A stretch of 64,000 nucleotides of DNA from Haematobia irritans. Taxonomy: Eukaryota > Arthropoda > Insecta > Diptera > Muscidae. The DNA is taken from contig NC_134398.1 in NCBI RefSeq assembly GCF_050003625.1, forward strand, positions 80,632,003 through 80,696,002, given 5' to 3'. The position numbers and the translations under genes were made by a program. This document shows, piece after piece, positions 10,233 to 19,931 of the stretch. The notes beneath the pieces are model-generated. The model did not search any database and had not been told where the DNA came from. It saw only the letters and a list, made by a program, of their open reading frames with translations. Numbering within the stretch: the first letter of the stretch is position 1; each line of letters starts with the position of its first letter.

Positions 10233-10945
10233 CACCCAGAAAAAAGTGACCCATTCTTTAAGTTAAAATGAACTCATTGTGAATAAAGTTGAACTTCGTA
10301 TAGCGCCAAAGACATTTTTATTTGTTTGAACGATGTGATTTTCGTAGAAATTAGGTAGAATGCATTCCATATATTAGTTAACATTTTCCTATATTTATGT
10401 ACCACTATACTAAAGAATGAAAAAATTTAACTGAATTGAATTCATATATGGATTGATTTTATTGAACTTTTTTCATTCATTTGGACAAATCTTACATATT
10501 TGTGGTAAACCTTTTACTTCAAAATTAGAACTGCTTACCTTCGTTTTTAAATACAATTTATTTATTTGTATAAGCAGTTTTTGCTTCTATAAAATACATG
10601 TTTTATTAATATATTAAATAATTTATTTAAAATCTACAGCATCGACTGGCCTTGACATATTAGTTTATTATTCCACTATTCCAATTTCCATGTAATGTTA
10701 TCAACTGTAAACCGCATTTTTCTTCTTCTTGTACCTTTTAGTTTTAATAAATTGCTGCCTAACGCTTTTGTTCTCCTTTTACAATTTCAATACCTACAAA
10801 TATAAAAAATCATAAACAAATTTTTTCACAAAAGGCTAGCGTCACTGAATATTACCTGATAATTAAAGACGAATTAAGGGGTTGTTATTCTTCTGGTATT
10901 TTCTCACTAATTTAAAATAACAATTTTTCTTTATTTTATTTGTTA
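10233..10945 (+). mobile_element. Arm of a CACCCAGAAAAA element (family F)
   Basis: It begins CACCCAGAAAAAAGTGACCC. The sequence through GCGCCAAAGACATTTTT and the later TAAGCAGTTTTTG region is matched in reverse by 58350-59100. The family D copy 3 insertion cuts it at 10946. It is AT-rich and has no gene. Confidence 0.7.
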
Positions 10946-11269
10946 CCCTGCCAGCATTTCAAAGTTCCATTTCATCCTCATCGCTACCACAGACTCGTAA
11001 ATGTCACCACAACCATCGCGAACTGTGATGGGGGAAGCATATCAAAAAGTACAAAATGTACATGAAAGTATTTTGCCATCACTACTGTTAGAAGAGCCAT
11101 TTTATTTTTTGTGAAACGCCAAGCGCAACCAGCTTGTTATATTTTATTTAAATAAAAACGAAAATAAAGTTCTGAAAACATAGACATTACGCTTAAAATT
11201 GTGAAAGGTATATGGTGAACAATTTTCGACTTTCCAAATAGAATAAAGTGATCGTTTTTCAAATAGAGT

Positions 11270-11611
11270 CCCCTTCGTTCATTTTCATATTTGCCAATTG
11301 TTTTCTGATAAGAACTTGATTTCCAATGGACTTCTTAGCAAATACTGATTGTACGCTTTCCCACATACCCTTTGCGGTTGCTTTTTCGCGCACAAAACTA
11401 ATGCAATCCGCATGCAGGAAACCCACTATTTGATCCATAGCCTTTTTGTCTTTTTTCTTGAACTCGCCTCTTCATCTGGAGGATTGCCGGTGAGAACTTC
11501 CAACAGATCTAGAGAATCCAAATGAATTTTTACTCTAAATTGCCACTCATCAAATCCCTGGCCATTAAACTGGGGAATCCCATGAACTTCTTTTGTATCA
11601 CCCATAACCAT
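11270..11611 (-). pseudogene. Ty1/copia gag fragment
   Basis: Read from 11611 downwards, the frame begins MVMGDTKEVHGIPQFNGQGF and continues EWQFRVKIHLDSLDLLEVL, the N-terminal signature of copia-type Gag. A frameshift near 11450 moves the reading frame; afterwards the typical WESVQSVFAKKS and KQLANMKMNE stretches can be read to about 11270. Nothing of protease, integrase or RT follows. It lies within family D copy 3. It is a dead fragment of a different copy from the copia at 44.6-50.6 kb. Confidence 0.8.
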
Positions 11612-12160
11612 AGATAAGTAAGTAATAGATGACTCATCGGTGTAAAACGCAGTCTGACAGTTCCCAAAATGAGGAATAAACGAAGGAAATAGGGGGAATT
11701 ACAAATTCTCTCTTAGATTCGTTTTTACAATTTTCCTATTTTATCCACAATTTGAACATTTTTGATACACTAGATAATTTATAATCAAACTAAAATATTC
11801 AAAAGTTCATATTTGAACAAAAAATTTCGACTAAAACCGCGAAAATACAAAATTTAATTTTGAGCAAATTTTCTCTACGAAAAACACAAAACGAAATGTC
11901 AGAAAATTCATTTGGGCTTCTTCAACGTTTTCTGGTCGGAGAGCGACGGGCCATCTATTAGTTAGGTTATCTATGCCCATAACCTCTTATAGAAGGACAC
12001 GGGATAGGCAATTTTTTTAGTGAATAAAATTATAACTTTATTTGGATAAAGTTTTTCACAGTATAAAAAATGAAATTAATATATTTTTTTCAACCAAACA
12101 ATTCTACGACTGTTTCGATTTTTACAAAAACAAGAATGTCGATTGCAGGTGTATATATTA
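11612..12160. other. AT-rich stretch, probably copia leader; no gene
   Basis: There are no convincing coding frames. It lies upstream of the minus-strand gag fragment, so it may be that element's leader or LTR, but I could not place LTR ends. Confidence 0.3.
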
Positions 12161-12372
12161 CAACAGTTTTGGATATCGTATACGGCTGTTTTCGACGTGT
12201 TGGGGAAGTGCTTCAAATTAAAAAAATGTTGGCAGGGATATTTGGAAAAATATGTGAAAAATATCACTTATTCCCTCTGGAATGTCGCAGTGAATTAATA
12301 ATGTCAGCGATATCACTTTGAGTCATTTAATGGCATACACTGCACCCCTCCAAAGTAATTCACTCTACTTAC

Positions 12373-12490
12373 CACTTGTCTATGGTCTCGCCTGCAAAAT
12401 AATACAGATTTTCGATGTACACTACCTTTGGTAAATTCCCTTTGATGTCCATCTCCCAGTGATGGCCTACTTTACCAATTTGTGTCGCAG
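12373..12490 (-). CDS. Candidate internal exon of an unknown host gene
   Basis: On the minus strand a strong acceptor (..CCAAACATTTAG) ends at 12491 and a strong donor (GTAAGT) starts at 12372. The 118 bp between read open as 2 + 38 codons + 2, translating as ATQIGKVGHHWEMDIKGN then LPKVVYIENLYYFAGETIDK. Base composition is less AT-rich than the surroundings and the segment matches no repeat in the window. I do not recognise the family. The phase (2 in, 2 out) means it cannot stand alone; partner exons were not found nearby. The next minus-strand gene is the tetraspanin 6.7 kb away, and this sequence does not look like a tetraspanin C-terminus. Confidence 0.5.
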
Positions 12491-12499
12491 CTAAATGTT

Positions 12500-13390
12500 T
12501 GGAAAAGTATGAGTTTGTAAAACGAAAATGAGTAAATAGAAACGATTTAAAGTTTTAATAAAATATTGTTTATTCAGTGCTGCACAGTTGATACGCTTAT
12601 TATAAACGATTACAAAAATGTATACGTATGCTTGAGGCATAGTTAAGTATATAAGTATAGTTTAAAAAATGCATATTTCATATATTTTTGTTGAACACGT
12701 ATATTAAGTATATCCGAACTGTATCTTATGTTAGTTTAAATTCAATTTTTGCAACTGCAATTTGTAATTGGATGGGATTGTATATTGAGATTGACAGCGA
12801 AAATTGAGCACAATTGTATTCTATGACGTTAACGATTATCCCTAAAGGAATTACAAAATGTATTTAACTTAATACTAAACGAAACCTTAAATATTATATG
12901 CATGTCCTTATTTACGTTCAATGAAAAAGTGTTGGCATAATTGTTTGAACCAATTAAAAATGGAGGTAAAACAAATTGTATAAAGTATGGATATAAACGA
13001 GTGATAGGGAACTCCAAATGTAGCCCATGAATACGTACATTCAAATGATATCACAGCGGAAAAGGGTTTTATGTATGCATTGGTAATAGGATGGATTAGA
13101 ATTATGTGGTTGTAAGTGTTTACGATATCTGTGGCACAGAGTCAATACAAAAAATGTGTACGTAATTCTATTAAAATGTAACATATTACCTAAAATAGGT
13201 ACAATTTACATGCTAAGTATATACTGGTGAACGTAGAAGGTCTAATGTGTATTCCGGTTTATGAGTGTAGTTAAAAGTGAGAGTTTATGCTATTTTAGTG
13301 TCGGTGTGGCTTCTTTTTTATATATGGAAGTCACATCTAATATTCACACATATTTTTTCCATGACAACGTTTAACTATTTGTTTTAAATT
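12500..13390. other. AT-rich DNA, no gene recognised
   Basis: The interval has short frames only. It has fewer recognisable repeats than the rest of the window, so it may be genuine intergenic or intronic host DNA. Confidence 0.4.
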
Positions 13391-13399
13391 TTCAGCTGG

Positions 13400-13407
13400 T
13401 ATAAAAG
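13400..13407 (+). promoter_or_regulatory. Candidate TATA box (TATAAAAG)
   Basis: TATAAAAG is followed by GC-rich DNA and, 144 bp further on, by an ATG with a good fly start context (CGACGAAATGACC). Transcription would begin near 13430. Confidence 0.45.
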
Positions 13408-13550
13408 CGCATCTGCTATCTACCCACCCCATTACAAAGAGATGCGTTAGCCGGATGCGACTGTTATCGTAGATTCTATTTTATTCTTTTTTAAATTCGA
13501 CATAAAGGATCTTGACTACGCAATTCAAACTGTCTGGTAGCTCCGACGAA

Positions 13551-13610
13551 ATGACCGATAAAGGCAACAGGCAAACAGAATCGTTAAAAGCTAGAGAAAA
13601 ACAAAACGTG
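13551..13610 (+). CDS. Candidate first coding exon, unknown gene
   Basis: ATGACCGATAAAGG opens a 20-codon stretch (MTDKGNRQTESLKAREKQNV) ending at a plausible donor GTTAGT at 13611. A TATA box lies 144 bp upstream. The segment is not repeated elsewhere in the window. It may belong with the terminal exon at 15483-15726, but the phases (0 out, 2 in) do not match directly, so at least one unseen exon would be needed. No family is recognised. Confidence 0.35.
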
Positions 13611-13697
13611 GTTAGTGCAGATTAGATTTGATATATTAAATAGGATAGTGTTTTATTAAATTATATTAAATTAAATTCTTAGTACATAGTATATCGA

Positions 13698-13763
13698 TTA
13701 TCACAATGGACTGAATAGTCTAAGTGAGCCTGAATCTTAATCGGGCTGCCACTTTAACCTAGT
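13698..13763 (+). repeat. 3' tail of the tRNA-derived SINE
   Basis: It contains TATCACAATGGACTGAATAG and GGGCTGCCACTTTAACCTA, as in the SINE tails at 44256 and 52860. Confidence 0.7.
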
Positions 13764-13874
13764 ATATCGATTGAGGAACCAGGACGATGACGATCTTTAA
13801 TTTTATAAAATTTCCAGTTAATGAATCTGACATAATTGGAAAATGGACCAAATAAGTTTATCTATCCTTTCCAG

Positions 13875-14105
13875 CGTTATCATTAGGTTACGTTAGATGT
13901 AGTGGCATCCCGTTATTCCTCGCTTTCTTATCAAGGAGTGCTGACCGAGTCTATGTTTAGCTCAAAGAAAAGATATCTGTTCTTTTTTTATAGCAGAGTT
14001 AGAACGGTGTTTCACATTACCTTTTCAATATCTAGAAAAACCATCGATGAAAATCTTTTTGTTGCTCGGCTGAAACTGGAATTGAACCCATGACCCTTCT
14101 GCAAT
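13875..14105 (-). mobile_element. tRNA-derived SINE copy, reverse, diverged
   Basis: Read on the minus strand, a box-B-like GGGTTCAATTCC near 14080 is followed by the family body (TTTTTCATCGATGG, then the TATAAAAAAAG region and TAGACTCGGTCAGCACTCC). It is more diverged than the copy at 15056-15333. Confidence 0.7.
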
Positions 14106-14106
14106 T

Positions 14107-14222
14107 ACGGTCGGATGAGTCCAGAACCTTTGCCCTTGCATACAAAGGTTCCTGGGTTCCAGAACACCGAAAAGTTTTTCCGCTGAGTGTTTCAAAACTT
14201 CTCTGAGTGGTTCCATGGCAGA
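14107..14222 (+). mobile_element. SINE head fragment, forward
   Basis: It contains CCTTGCATACAAAGG, a box-B-like GGTTCCTGGGTTCCAGAA and GTTTTTCCGCTGAG, in the same order as the SINE head at 16524. It lies head-to-head with the reverse copy. Confidence 0.6.
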
Positions 14223-14334
14223 ATTTTGTGAAAATTTGTTGTAGGAATTTTTAAGCCATCGAATTTTACATTCAACTATCTGTGTACTTCTTCTGTCTGT
14301 CTTCTGTCTATGTCGAATATCCTCAAATTTCTAG

Positions 14335-14450
14335 CAGTGAAATAAATGGTGTGAATGATGCACCAAGCACTGGAAGACTAATTATCGAAAATGTCGATAA
14401 AATCATGGACATTCTCCTAGAGTCCTAGTGCAAGAAATAGGACGCTCGTT
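14335..14450 (+). pseudogene. Mariner transposase N-terminal scrap
   Basis: The frame reads VNDAPSTGRLIIENVDKIMD followed by ILLES and a stop, recalling the linker after the first helix-turn-helix of mauritiana-type mariners. This is a different lineage from the Himar1-like copies. No ends or catalytic region are visible. Confidence 0.6.
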
Positions 14451-15055
14451 GCTACCTCATGGCATGATATGTACGTCAAATGTATGACGTATTCAACAGA
14501 TTATCATAACCGAAAAATCGGTGATATATACAAATTTGAAACACTGTGCATTTTATTTGTAGTGTAGCATAATAGGAGGTCTAGGCTAATATTTATGGTA
14601 ACATAATTTCATGCAGATAAGATAATTACGCTGCTCACAAAATTGTGTAGCCTACAATGGCTTACGTTTTTCCTTCCAAAATTCCCTTTCCAAAAGTTTG
14701 GAGATTAATATATATGCATTGTAATCATAATCAATACTTTGAATTTTCGAGAATTTGAAAATGCAGATTTTTCGTATTTGAAAGAAACGACTTTTTGAAT
14801 TTGTTAATATTTTTAAAAGTAGAATTTTCGTGTTTTTGACTTTTTTCAAAATAAGGAAGTATGAACTTTTCGTCTTTTTTACATTTTTTGATTTTTGGAC
14901 GGATAATTTCGATACATGAATAAATCCTTTCATTTCTGCTAGCAAAAACTCTCATTGGCTTACAAAATGAAATAGAATAGAAAACTTTTTTCGTTATATT
15001 CAGCTATTTCGCTCCCTTTTATGCATTATGTTAAGTTTGTGGTAGCCCTATGTAT
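14451..15055. other. AT-rich intergenic or intronic DNA
   Basis: Two overlapping minus-strand frames at 14652-14955 are Lys/Phe/Ile-rich low-complexity readings of AT-rich DNA. I see no gene. Confidence 0.4.
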
Positions 15056-15333
15056 CAGGTCCATTGTGATACCATAGTGGTGAACTTCTCTCTTATCACT
15101 GAGTGCTGTCCGATTCCATGTTAAGCTCAATGACAAGGGACCTCCTTTTTATAGCCGAGTCCGAACGGCGTTCCACATTGCAGTGAAACTACTTATAGAA
15201 ATGTCACCAGCATTACTGAGGTGGGATAATCCACCGCTGAAAAACTTTTTAGTGTTCGGGCGAAGCAGGAATCGAACCTACGACCTTGTGTATACAAGGC
15301 GGGCATGCTAACCATTGGACCACGGTGGATTTG
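15056..15333 (-). mobile_element. tRNA-derived SINE, near full length
   Basis: On the minus strand the head reads CCGTGGTCCAATGGTTAGCA (box A-like), then GCCTTGTATACACAAGG and box B TAGGTTCGATTCCTGC at 15265-15285. The body with CAGCGGTGGATTATCCCACC, CTATAAAAAGGAGGTCCC and GAATCGGACAGCACTCAGTG follows, ending near ATCACAATGGACC. RNA polymerase III transcription from the internal boxes is expected for such elements. Confidence 0.85.
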
Positions 15334-15482
15334 TGCATTGAATAATCAGCTGATTTGTTTTTTTCTTCCTTTTAATTACATATTGTACCAATCTCTGAGA
15401 AGAAAATTAGCGGTATACACGTGGGGAACTAAATTAAAACAGGAAATAAGGAACTAGGAAAATGAACTAGTTTATATTGCAG

Positions 15483-15726
15483 AACGGAACTCTATAAAGT
15501 TTGTTTGATTCAAACGTTTTTGAACCGTTTTTCTTATGAACAGAAAATTTTTAAATTACTGAAGAGTTTTGCTTTGAATGTGTCTCTTGTTTATGGTATG
15601 ACATTGATTGTGATCGCAATGTTACTTCTCATATATGTATGTTCAAAGACGTTCTTAGACGTCTTTATGGAAATGAAATTCGTTGGTACGTCACCCAAAA
15701 ATGATCAACCAATCATTTACGAGTAA
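15483..15726 (+). CDS. Candidate terminal exon of a small membrane protein
   Basis: An acceptor TTTATATTGCAG ends at 15482. The following frame (one base completing a codon, then 80 codons and TAA at 15724-15726) reads TELYKVCLIQTFLNRFSYEQ.. A hydrophobic helix at about 42-60 of this exon (YGMTLIVIAMLLLIYVC) and a polar tail ending NDQPIIYE follow. This is the pattern of a single-pass or C-terminal membrane segment. The interval between SINE copies is unique within the window. I do not recognise the family. It is on the opposite strand to the tetraspanin. Confidence 0.45.
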
Positions 15727-15877
15727 ATTGCCTTTTTATTGTTCACACATTGAATAATCTGTGAAGGACTTTCATTCTGACAATATATTTTCATGCTGTT
15801 GCTCTACCAAATTTATGTAAATTAACAATTTATTTGTAAGGCAATTATTCCTTTCTTGACACATATTGTATACACTC

Positions 15878-16040
15878 ATAGAAAAAAAGTCTCTTGTTAA
15901 TAGCAAACGCTGTCTGCTATTTTTCAGCAAACAAAATGCTGCTGTTTTAGCAGTTTTTTTGTTAAAACAGCAAACAATCTGTTATTTTGGAACAGCAGAC
16001 ATAATGCAGAAAAGTCAGTAGTTTGCTGAAATTTTCTGCT
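15878..16040. repeat. Palindromic CAGCAAAC/GCTGCT-rich repeat
   Basis: CAGCA, GCTGCTG and AACAGCA motifs recur on both strands (AGCAAACGCTGTCTGC, ATGCTGCTGTTTTAGCAG, TTGGAACAGCAGAC), so the segment can fold extensively. It is probably the core of a foldback MITE; the outer ends are unclear. Confidence 0.5.
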
Positions 16041-16195
16041 GATCCGAATAAAATGATAAAGTCTCCCCTCTCCAGTCAAATGGACAATAGTAAAATGGTA
16101 CACATTATAAAACGCCAAACTTTAAAAATAATTAGTATTTTTTGATTATGCAATAACATTTGTGAACAACCAACCCTTTTCAGTAATTTACATTT

Positions 16196-16320
16196 TAAGG
16201 TAGGTATTAAGTTCGAGTTTAGCCGCTAAAATCACCATTTTTCATGATTACTTTTGTCCAGTTATTGGATTGCATTACCGTACTTTTCAGCAATTTTAAG
16301 CAAAGAGAGTAAAATGCACT
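16196..16320 (+). repeat. Family A-like terminal fragment
   Basis: TTAAGGTAGGTATTAAGTTC followed by GAGTTTAGCCGCTAAAATC resembles the ends at 21935 and (reversed) 56460-56505. Only one end is found. Confidence 0.6.
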
Positions 16321-16521
16321 TTTACTCTCTTACCAGTTTTTAATGGATAATTATTGCTAGAAAAGTACGCGAACAGATCTATTGTTGGTGAAGTCAGTTT
16401 TGATAAATGTCAACGGTAAGTATTGTATTTTTCATTAAAGAAATTTGCCATTCCTTTTATAGTCCTTTTATTTTTAATAATTTTTAGATTGAAAAAGTAA
16501 TATTATACATTCATATATGGG

Positions 16522-16815
16522 AAGAACCGTCGTGCAATGGTTCATGCCCGCTTTGCATACAAACGGTTATGGATTCAATCCCAGTTTCGACCAAACACCA
16601 TAAAGTTACTCCCTCTGTAATGCTGGTGGCATTTCCTAGTGTTTGAAAGCTACTCTAAAATTTTCATCGCAAGGGAAATGATGTTCAATCTCGGCTATAA
16701 AAAGGAGATTCCTTGTCTTTGAGCTAAACATGGAATCGGACAGCACTCAGTTACAAGAGAGAAGTTCAACACTGCGGTATCATAATGGACTAAATAGTCA
16801 AACTCTACACAATTG
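16522..16815 (+). mobile_element. tRNA-derived SINE copy, forward
   Basis: The head CCGTCGTGCAATGGTTCATG, box-B-like GGATTCAATCCC near 16573, then CTCGGCTATAAAAAGGAG, GAATCGGACAGCACTCAG and GGTATCATAATGGACT are in order. It is moderately diverged. Confidence 0.8.
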
Positions 16816-16863
16816 GCAAAGTTCACCTTAAATCTGAGTATTAAAACCAGGATAACATTACAA

Positions 16864-17040
16864 CTAGAGGTGTGCGCGTGACACGAAATTCTCGTGACGC
16901 GCGTGAATCACGTGAGTCGTGAACAAAATCCAAAGCAACTCTCGTGAATGTGCGTGAATGGGACTAAAATAAATATTTGCGTGCGTGAGAAATAAAATCG
17001 GTTCGTGAATAAAATTTCTGCAAAATCACGCTCACGAAAA
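16864..17040. repeat. CGTGA/TCACG-rich cluster
   Basis: In about 170 bp the pentamer CGTGA or its complement occurs more than ten times (GCGCGTGACACG, CTCGTGACGCGCGTGAATCA, CACGTGAGTCGTGA). This is unlike the surrounding AT-rich DNA. It starts near TAGAGGTGTGC, which resembles a transposon end. Confidence 0.6.
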
Positions 17041-17086
17041 TAATCAAGATTTAACATAATTCACACTCGTATGTTAAATGAAATTA

Positions 17087-18222
17087 ACAGGTTGGCTGAT
17101 AAGTCACCGGTCTGACACATATATAGCGTCGCTAGTATTAAATGCATATTTTTTTTATATAGTACCAACCTTCAAATGATTCGTGTCAAAATTTGACGTC
17201 CGTAAGTCAATTAGTTTGTGAGATAGAGCGTCTTTTGTGAAGCAACGTTTGTTATTGTAAAAAAATGGGAAAAAAGGAATTTCGTGTTTGGATAAAATAC
17301 TATTTTCTGGAGGGAAAAATCCCTGGGGCAGTTTCCGGACTCTGCCCCAGGGAAATCAACAATAATTGATTGGTATGCAAAATTCAAGCGTGGTGAAATG
17401 AGTACGGAGGACGGTGAACGCAGTGGACGCCCGAAAGAGGTGGTTACCGACGAAAAAATCAAAAAAATCCACAAAATGATTTTGAATGACCGTAAAATGA
17501 AGTTGATCGAGATAGCAGAGGCCTTAAAGATATCAAAGGAACGTGTTGGTCATATCATTCATCAATATTTGGATATGCGGAAGCTCTGTGCAAAATGGGT
17601 GCCGCGCGAGCTCACATTTGACCAAAAACAACAACGTGTTGATGATTCTGAGCGGTGTTTGCAGCTGTTAACTCGTAATACACCCGAGTTTTTCCATCCA
17701 TATGTGACAATGGATAAAACATGGCTCCATCACTACACTCCTGAGTCCAATCGACAGTCGGCTGAGTGGACAGGTGAACCGTCTCCGAAGCGTGGAAAGA
17801 CTCAAAAGTCCGCTGGCAAAGTAATGGCCTCTGTTTTTTGGGATGTGCATGGAATAATTTTTATCGATTATCTTGAGAAGAGAAAAATCATCAACAGTGA
17901 CTATTATATGGCGTTATTGGAGCGTTTGAAGGTCGAAATCGCGGCAAAACGGCCCCATATGAAGAAGAAAAGTGTTGTTCCACCAAGACAACGCACCGTG
18001 CCACAAGTCATTGAGAACGATGGCAAAAATTCATGAATTGGGCTTCGAATTGCTTCCCCACCCACCGTATTCTCCAGATCTGGCCCCAGCGACTTTTTCT
18101 TGTTCTCAGACCTGAAAAGGATGCTCGCAGGGAAAAAATTTGGCTGCAATGAAGAGGTGATCGCCGAAATTGAGGCCTATTTTGAGGCAAAACCGAAGGA
18201 GTACTACCAAAATGGTATCAAA
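17087..18222 (+). mobile_element. Himar1-like mariner, 3'-truncated
   Basis: The left end ACAGGTTGGCTGATAAGTCA follows TA (17085-17086). The sequence follows the Himar1-type layout through the transposase gene to about 18222 (..GGTATCAAA), then changes abruptly to unrelated DNA, so the right end is missing. Confidence 0.9.
17265..18222 (+). pseudogene. Himar1-like transposase pseudogene (DD34D family)
   Basis: The start (MGKKEFRVWIKYYFLE) at 17265 is intact. A small deletion with scrambled bases near 17310 then breaks the frame. The long open part 17398-18036 carries the helix-turn-helix region (KLIEIAEALKISKERVGHII), the WVPREL linker and the first catalytic Asp in TMDKTWLHHY, where the family normally has Glu after the Asp. 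Two codons are missing before GEPSPKRG. A base loss near 17970 shifts the second-Asp segment (HQDNAPCH) out of frame, and another near 18088 shifts the third (SPDLAP). It cannot make an active enzyme. Most codons still look unmodified, suggesting fairly recent death. Confidence 0.9.
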
Positions 18223-18268
18223 GAGGGCCAAAGCGAATCCAAACCCCACTTTGGGTTCGCGTTGGCCC
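18222..18268. repeat. Near-perfect hairpin at the mariner break
   Basis: GGGCCAAAGCGAATCCAAA is followed six bases later by TTTGGGTTCGCGTTGGCCC, a stem of about 19 pairs with few mismatches, starting exactly where the mariner sequence ends. Confidence 0.7.
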
Positions 18269-18269
18269 A

Positions 18270-19110
18270 CTTTGGACCCTATCTTAAGAAGAAAGTACCA
18301 AACCCCAACTGTACGCCAAGGATCGGTATCTCGAAAATTATGCTCTTTCGCCAAAATTTTTACTTAAAATTTTCTCTTTAAAATGTACTATTTTTACCAA
18401 AAATGCAAAAACAAATGCAATTTCATTAATTTCATGAAAAATTGCTGTCAGAATTAACAAAAATATAAAGGAAAATACAGATTTTCAGATGTCAATATCT
18501 GGAAAACTAGGCTTTTCCGACAACTTTTTTACCTTACATTTTCGCTTTAAAATCCCTCCTCCTACACTCCAAAAAAATTGTTTGTTTTTAACAACTTTTG
18601 CTAAAGTAGATTTGTTCCGTATCGAACTAAATGGTCCTCATAATTGATGGTAAGAATTACTTCAATTATTCCTGCGAATCGTAACACATTTCCTCATATT
18701 TCGAAGCATACATCGATACATTTTCAGGTTTTCTCTATTTTAAATTTTCCACTTGTTGAACACATTGTTCATTGGGAAATTTAAATCAATTTGACTGACA
18801 ATTTAAGTTTTAATATGGAGACTGCCATGTTTTTTTTTTGTAATACTAAAACTGTCTTACTAAATATGCCTTGCTTTCGACATAGAGGATTTTTCTTTCG
18901 TTTGAAATACGAAAGAAAGCTATCATCGTTCGATATACATACAGGGCACCAATAGGATGTCAAATCTATGAATATAACAAAGTTACCAATTGTCGAAAAC
19001 TTATAAATTGTCATTCGGGCCATATCTGGTCTTATACAAAACGGGTGTGCGAAGAAAAACTGTAAAATATGGCGTATTTCTCTTTGACGTACGCTCAACA
19101 AAAATAACGG
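18270..19110. other. Intergenic or tetraspanin-intron DNA
   Basis: No exon with a fourth tetraspanin helix is visible on the minus strand here. Bases 18890-18965 are the broken end of the small element seen whole at 30193-30528 (TCGTTCGATATACATACAGG). Confidence 0.45.
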
Positions 19111-19158
19111 CTAACTGACGAGGAAGCATCCGTTGCACAACATCATTCTATTAATTAC

Positions 19159-19931
19159 CTGAATTCCGGCGACGCCTAAAACTACTCCTGCAAATAGAAG
19201 TGTTTTTGAGTCCAAAATATCCAAAAGTTTCTTAAGGCATCCGCTTCTATTGGCATGAGCTTCAGTGCAGGCATCGGCTTCATTGAGATTAATCATTTGA
19301 CAACATGACGAGGGTAGAGTTTTATTTTGAAATACTTCTTCCCAATCTGTAGGTCCTTGCATGCCACAGCATCCCAACTAAATTATAAAATAAATTCGTA
19401 GTATTTAGTATTTATATATCAATTGACATGAAATCTTACCTCTGATTGTAACAAAGACCAGGCATCACGGTAATCCTTACGTTCACTATACTGATCCATG
19501 GTGGCATTGAATTGAGTTTCCATAATTTGACGGAGGCCTGTGTGCTTGACATAGCCAGCTATGCCCAATCCTATTTCAAGGAAAAATATTATCAAAGCTA
19601 AAATGGCAAACGACAGAATCATGCAACTATTCTCTTTCAAAGCACCACAACAGCCCATAAAGCAGATGAATGCCACCAATGACCCCACAACCATTAATAT
19701 AATTGGAGCTGTCCATATATGGTCACTAACAAAATTTGAATAATGGGCATAATTAAATTGGACCATGGCGCCAATCAGCAATATCAAAACGCCCGATAGC
19801 TGGAAGAAAGAGGGAAAAAAAACGCATAGTAAATGTAATTTTTTCTTAGCATTTATAAAATTACTTACCGCAAATAATAAATTGCACAAAAAAGTTAAAT
19901 ATTTGACACATGTTAAGCCTCCAGAAGCCAT
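19159..19931 (-). CDS. CD63-type tetraspanin, last exon not visible
   Basis: Coding exons are 19931-19869, 19799-19440 and 19377-19159, all phase 0 with GT-AG introns of 69 and 62 bp, giving 214 residues so far. Transmembrane helices lie at about 9-34, 52-74 and 83-105, with the conserved GCCGALKENSCM after helix 2. The large extracellular loop (106-197) has six cysteines, with the diagnostic CCG (144-146), PSSCC (163-167) and GCL (187-189), and N-glycosylation sites such as Asn159 and Asn184. Helix 4 starts at about 198 and is cut by the donor at 19158. Tetraspanins organise membrane microdomains, and CD63-like members also act in late endosomes. The start has context ATTAAAATGGC; an acceptor (TCTTTATAG) near 19962 suggests a 5'UTR intron. 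All family landmarks are intact, so this is a real host gene. Confidence 0.93.

Larger units (their letters stand above)
10946..12237 (+). mobile_element. Family D copy 3 carrying a copia insert
   Basis: It starts CCCTGCCAGCATTTCAA and ends AATGTTGGCAGGG at about 12237. The left part matches copies 1 and 2 to about 11262, and the right part (GTTTTGGATATCGTATACGG) matches from about 12160. In between are a Ty1/copia gag segment and flanking AT-rich DNA. Confidence 0.65.

Noticed and set aside
15262..15333. Possible tRNA gene (box A and box B)
   Set aside because: No complete cloverleaf with acceptor stem can be drawn; the same motif heads SINE copies, so it is a SINE promoter. The T-arm-like piece at 37815 is rejected as a tRNA for the same reason.
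13551..15726. Direct joining of the 13551 exon to the 15483 exon
   Set aside because: The donor leaves phase 0 but the acceptor frame needs two bases carried over; direct joining reaches a stop after four codons.
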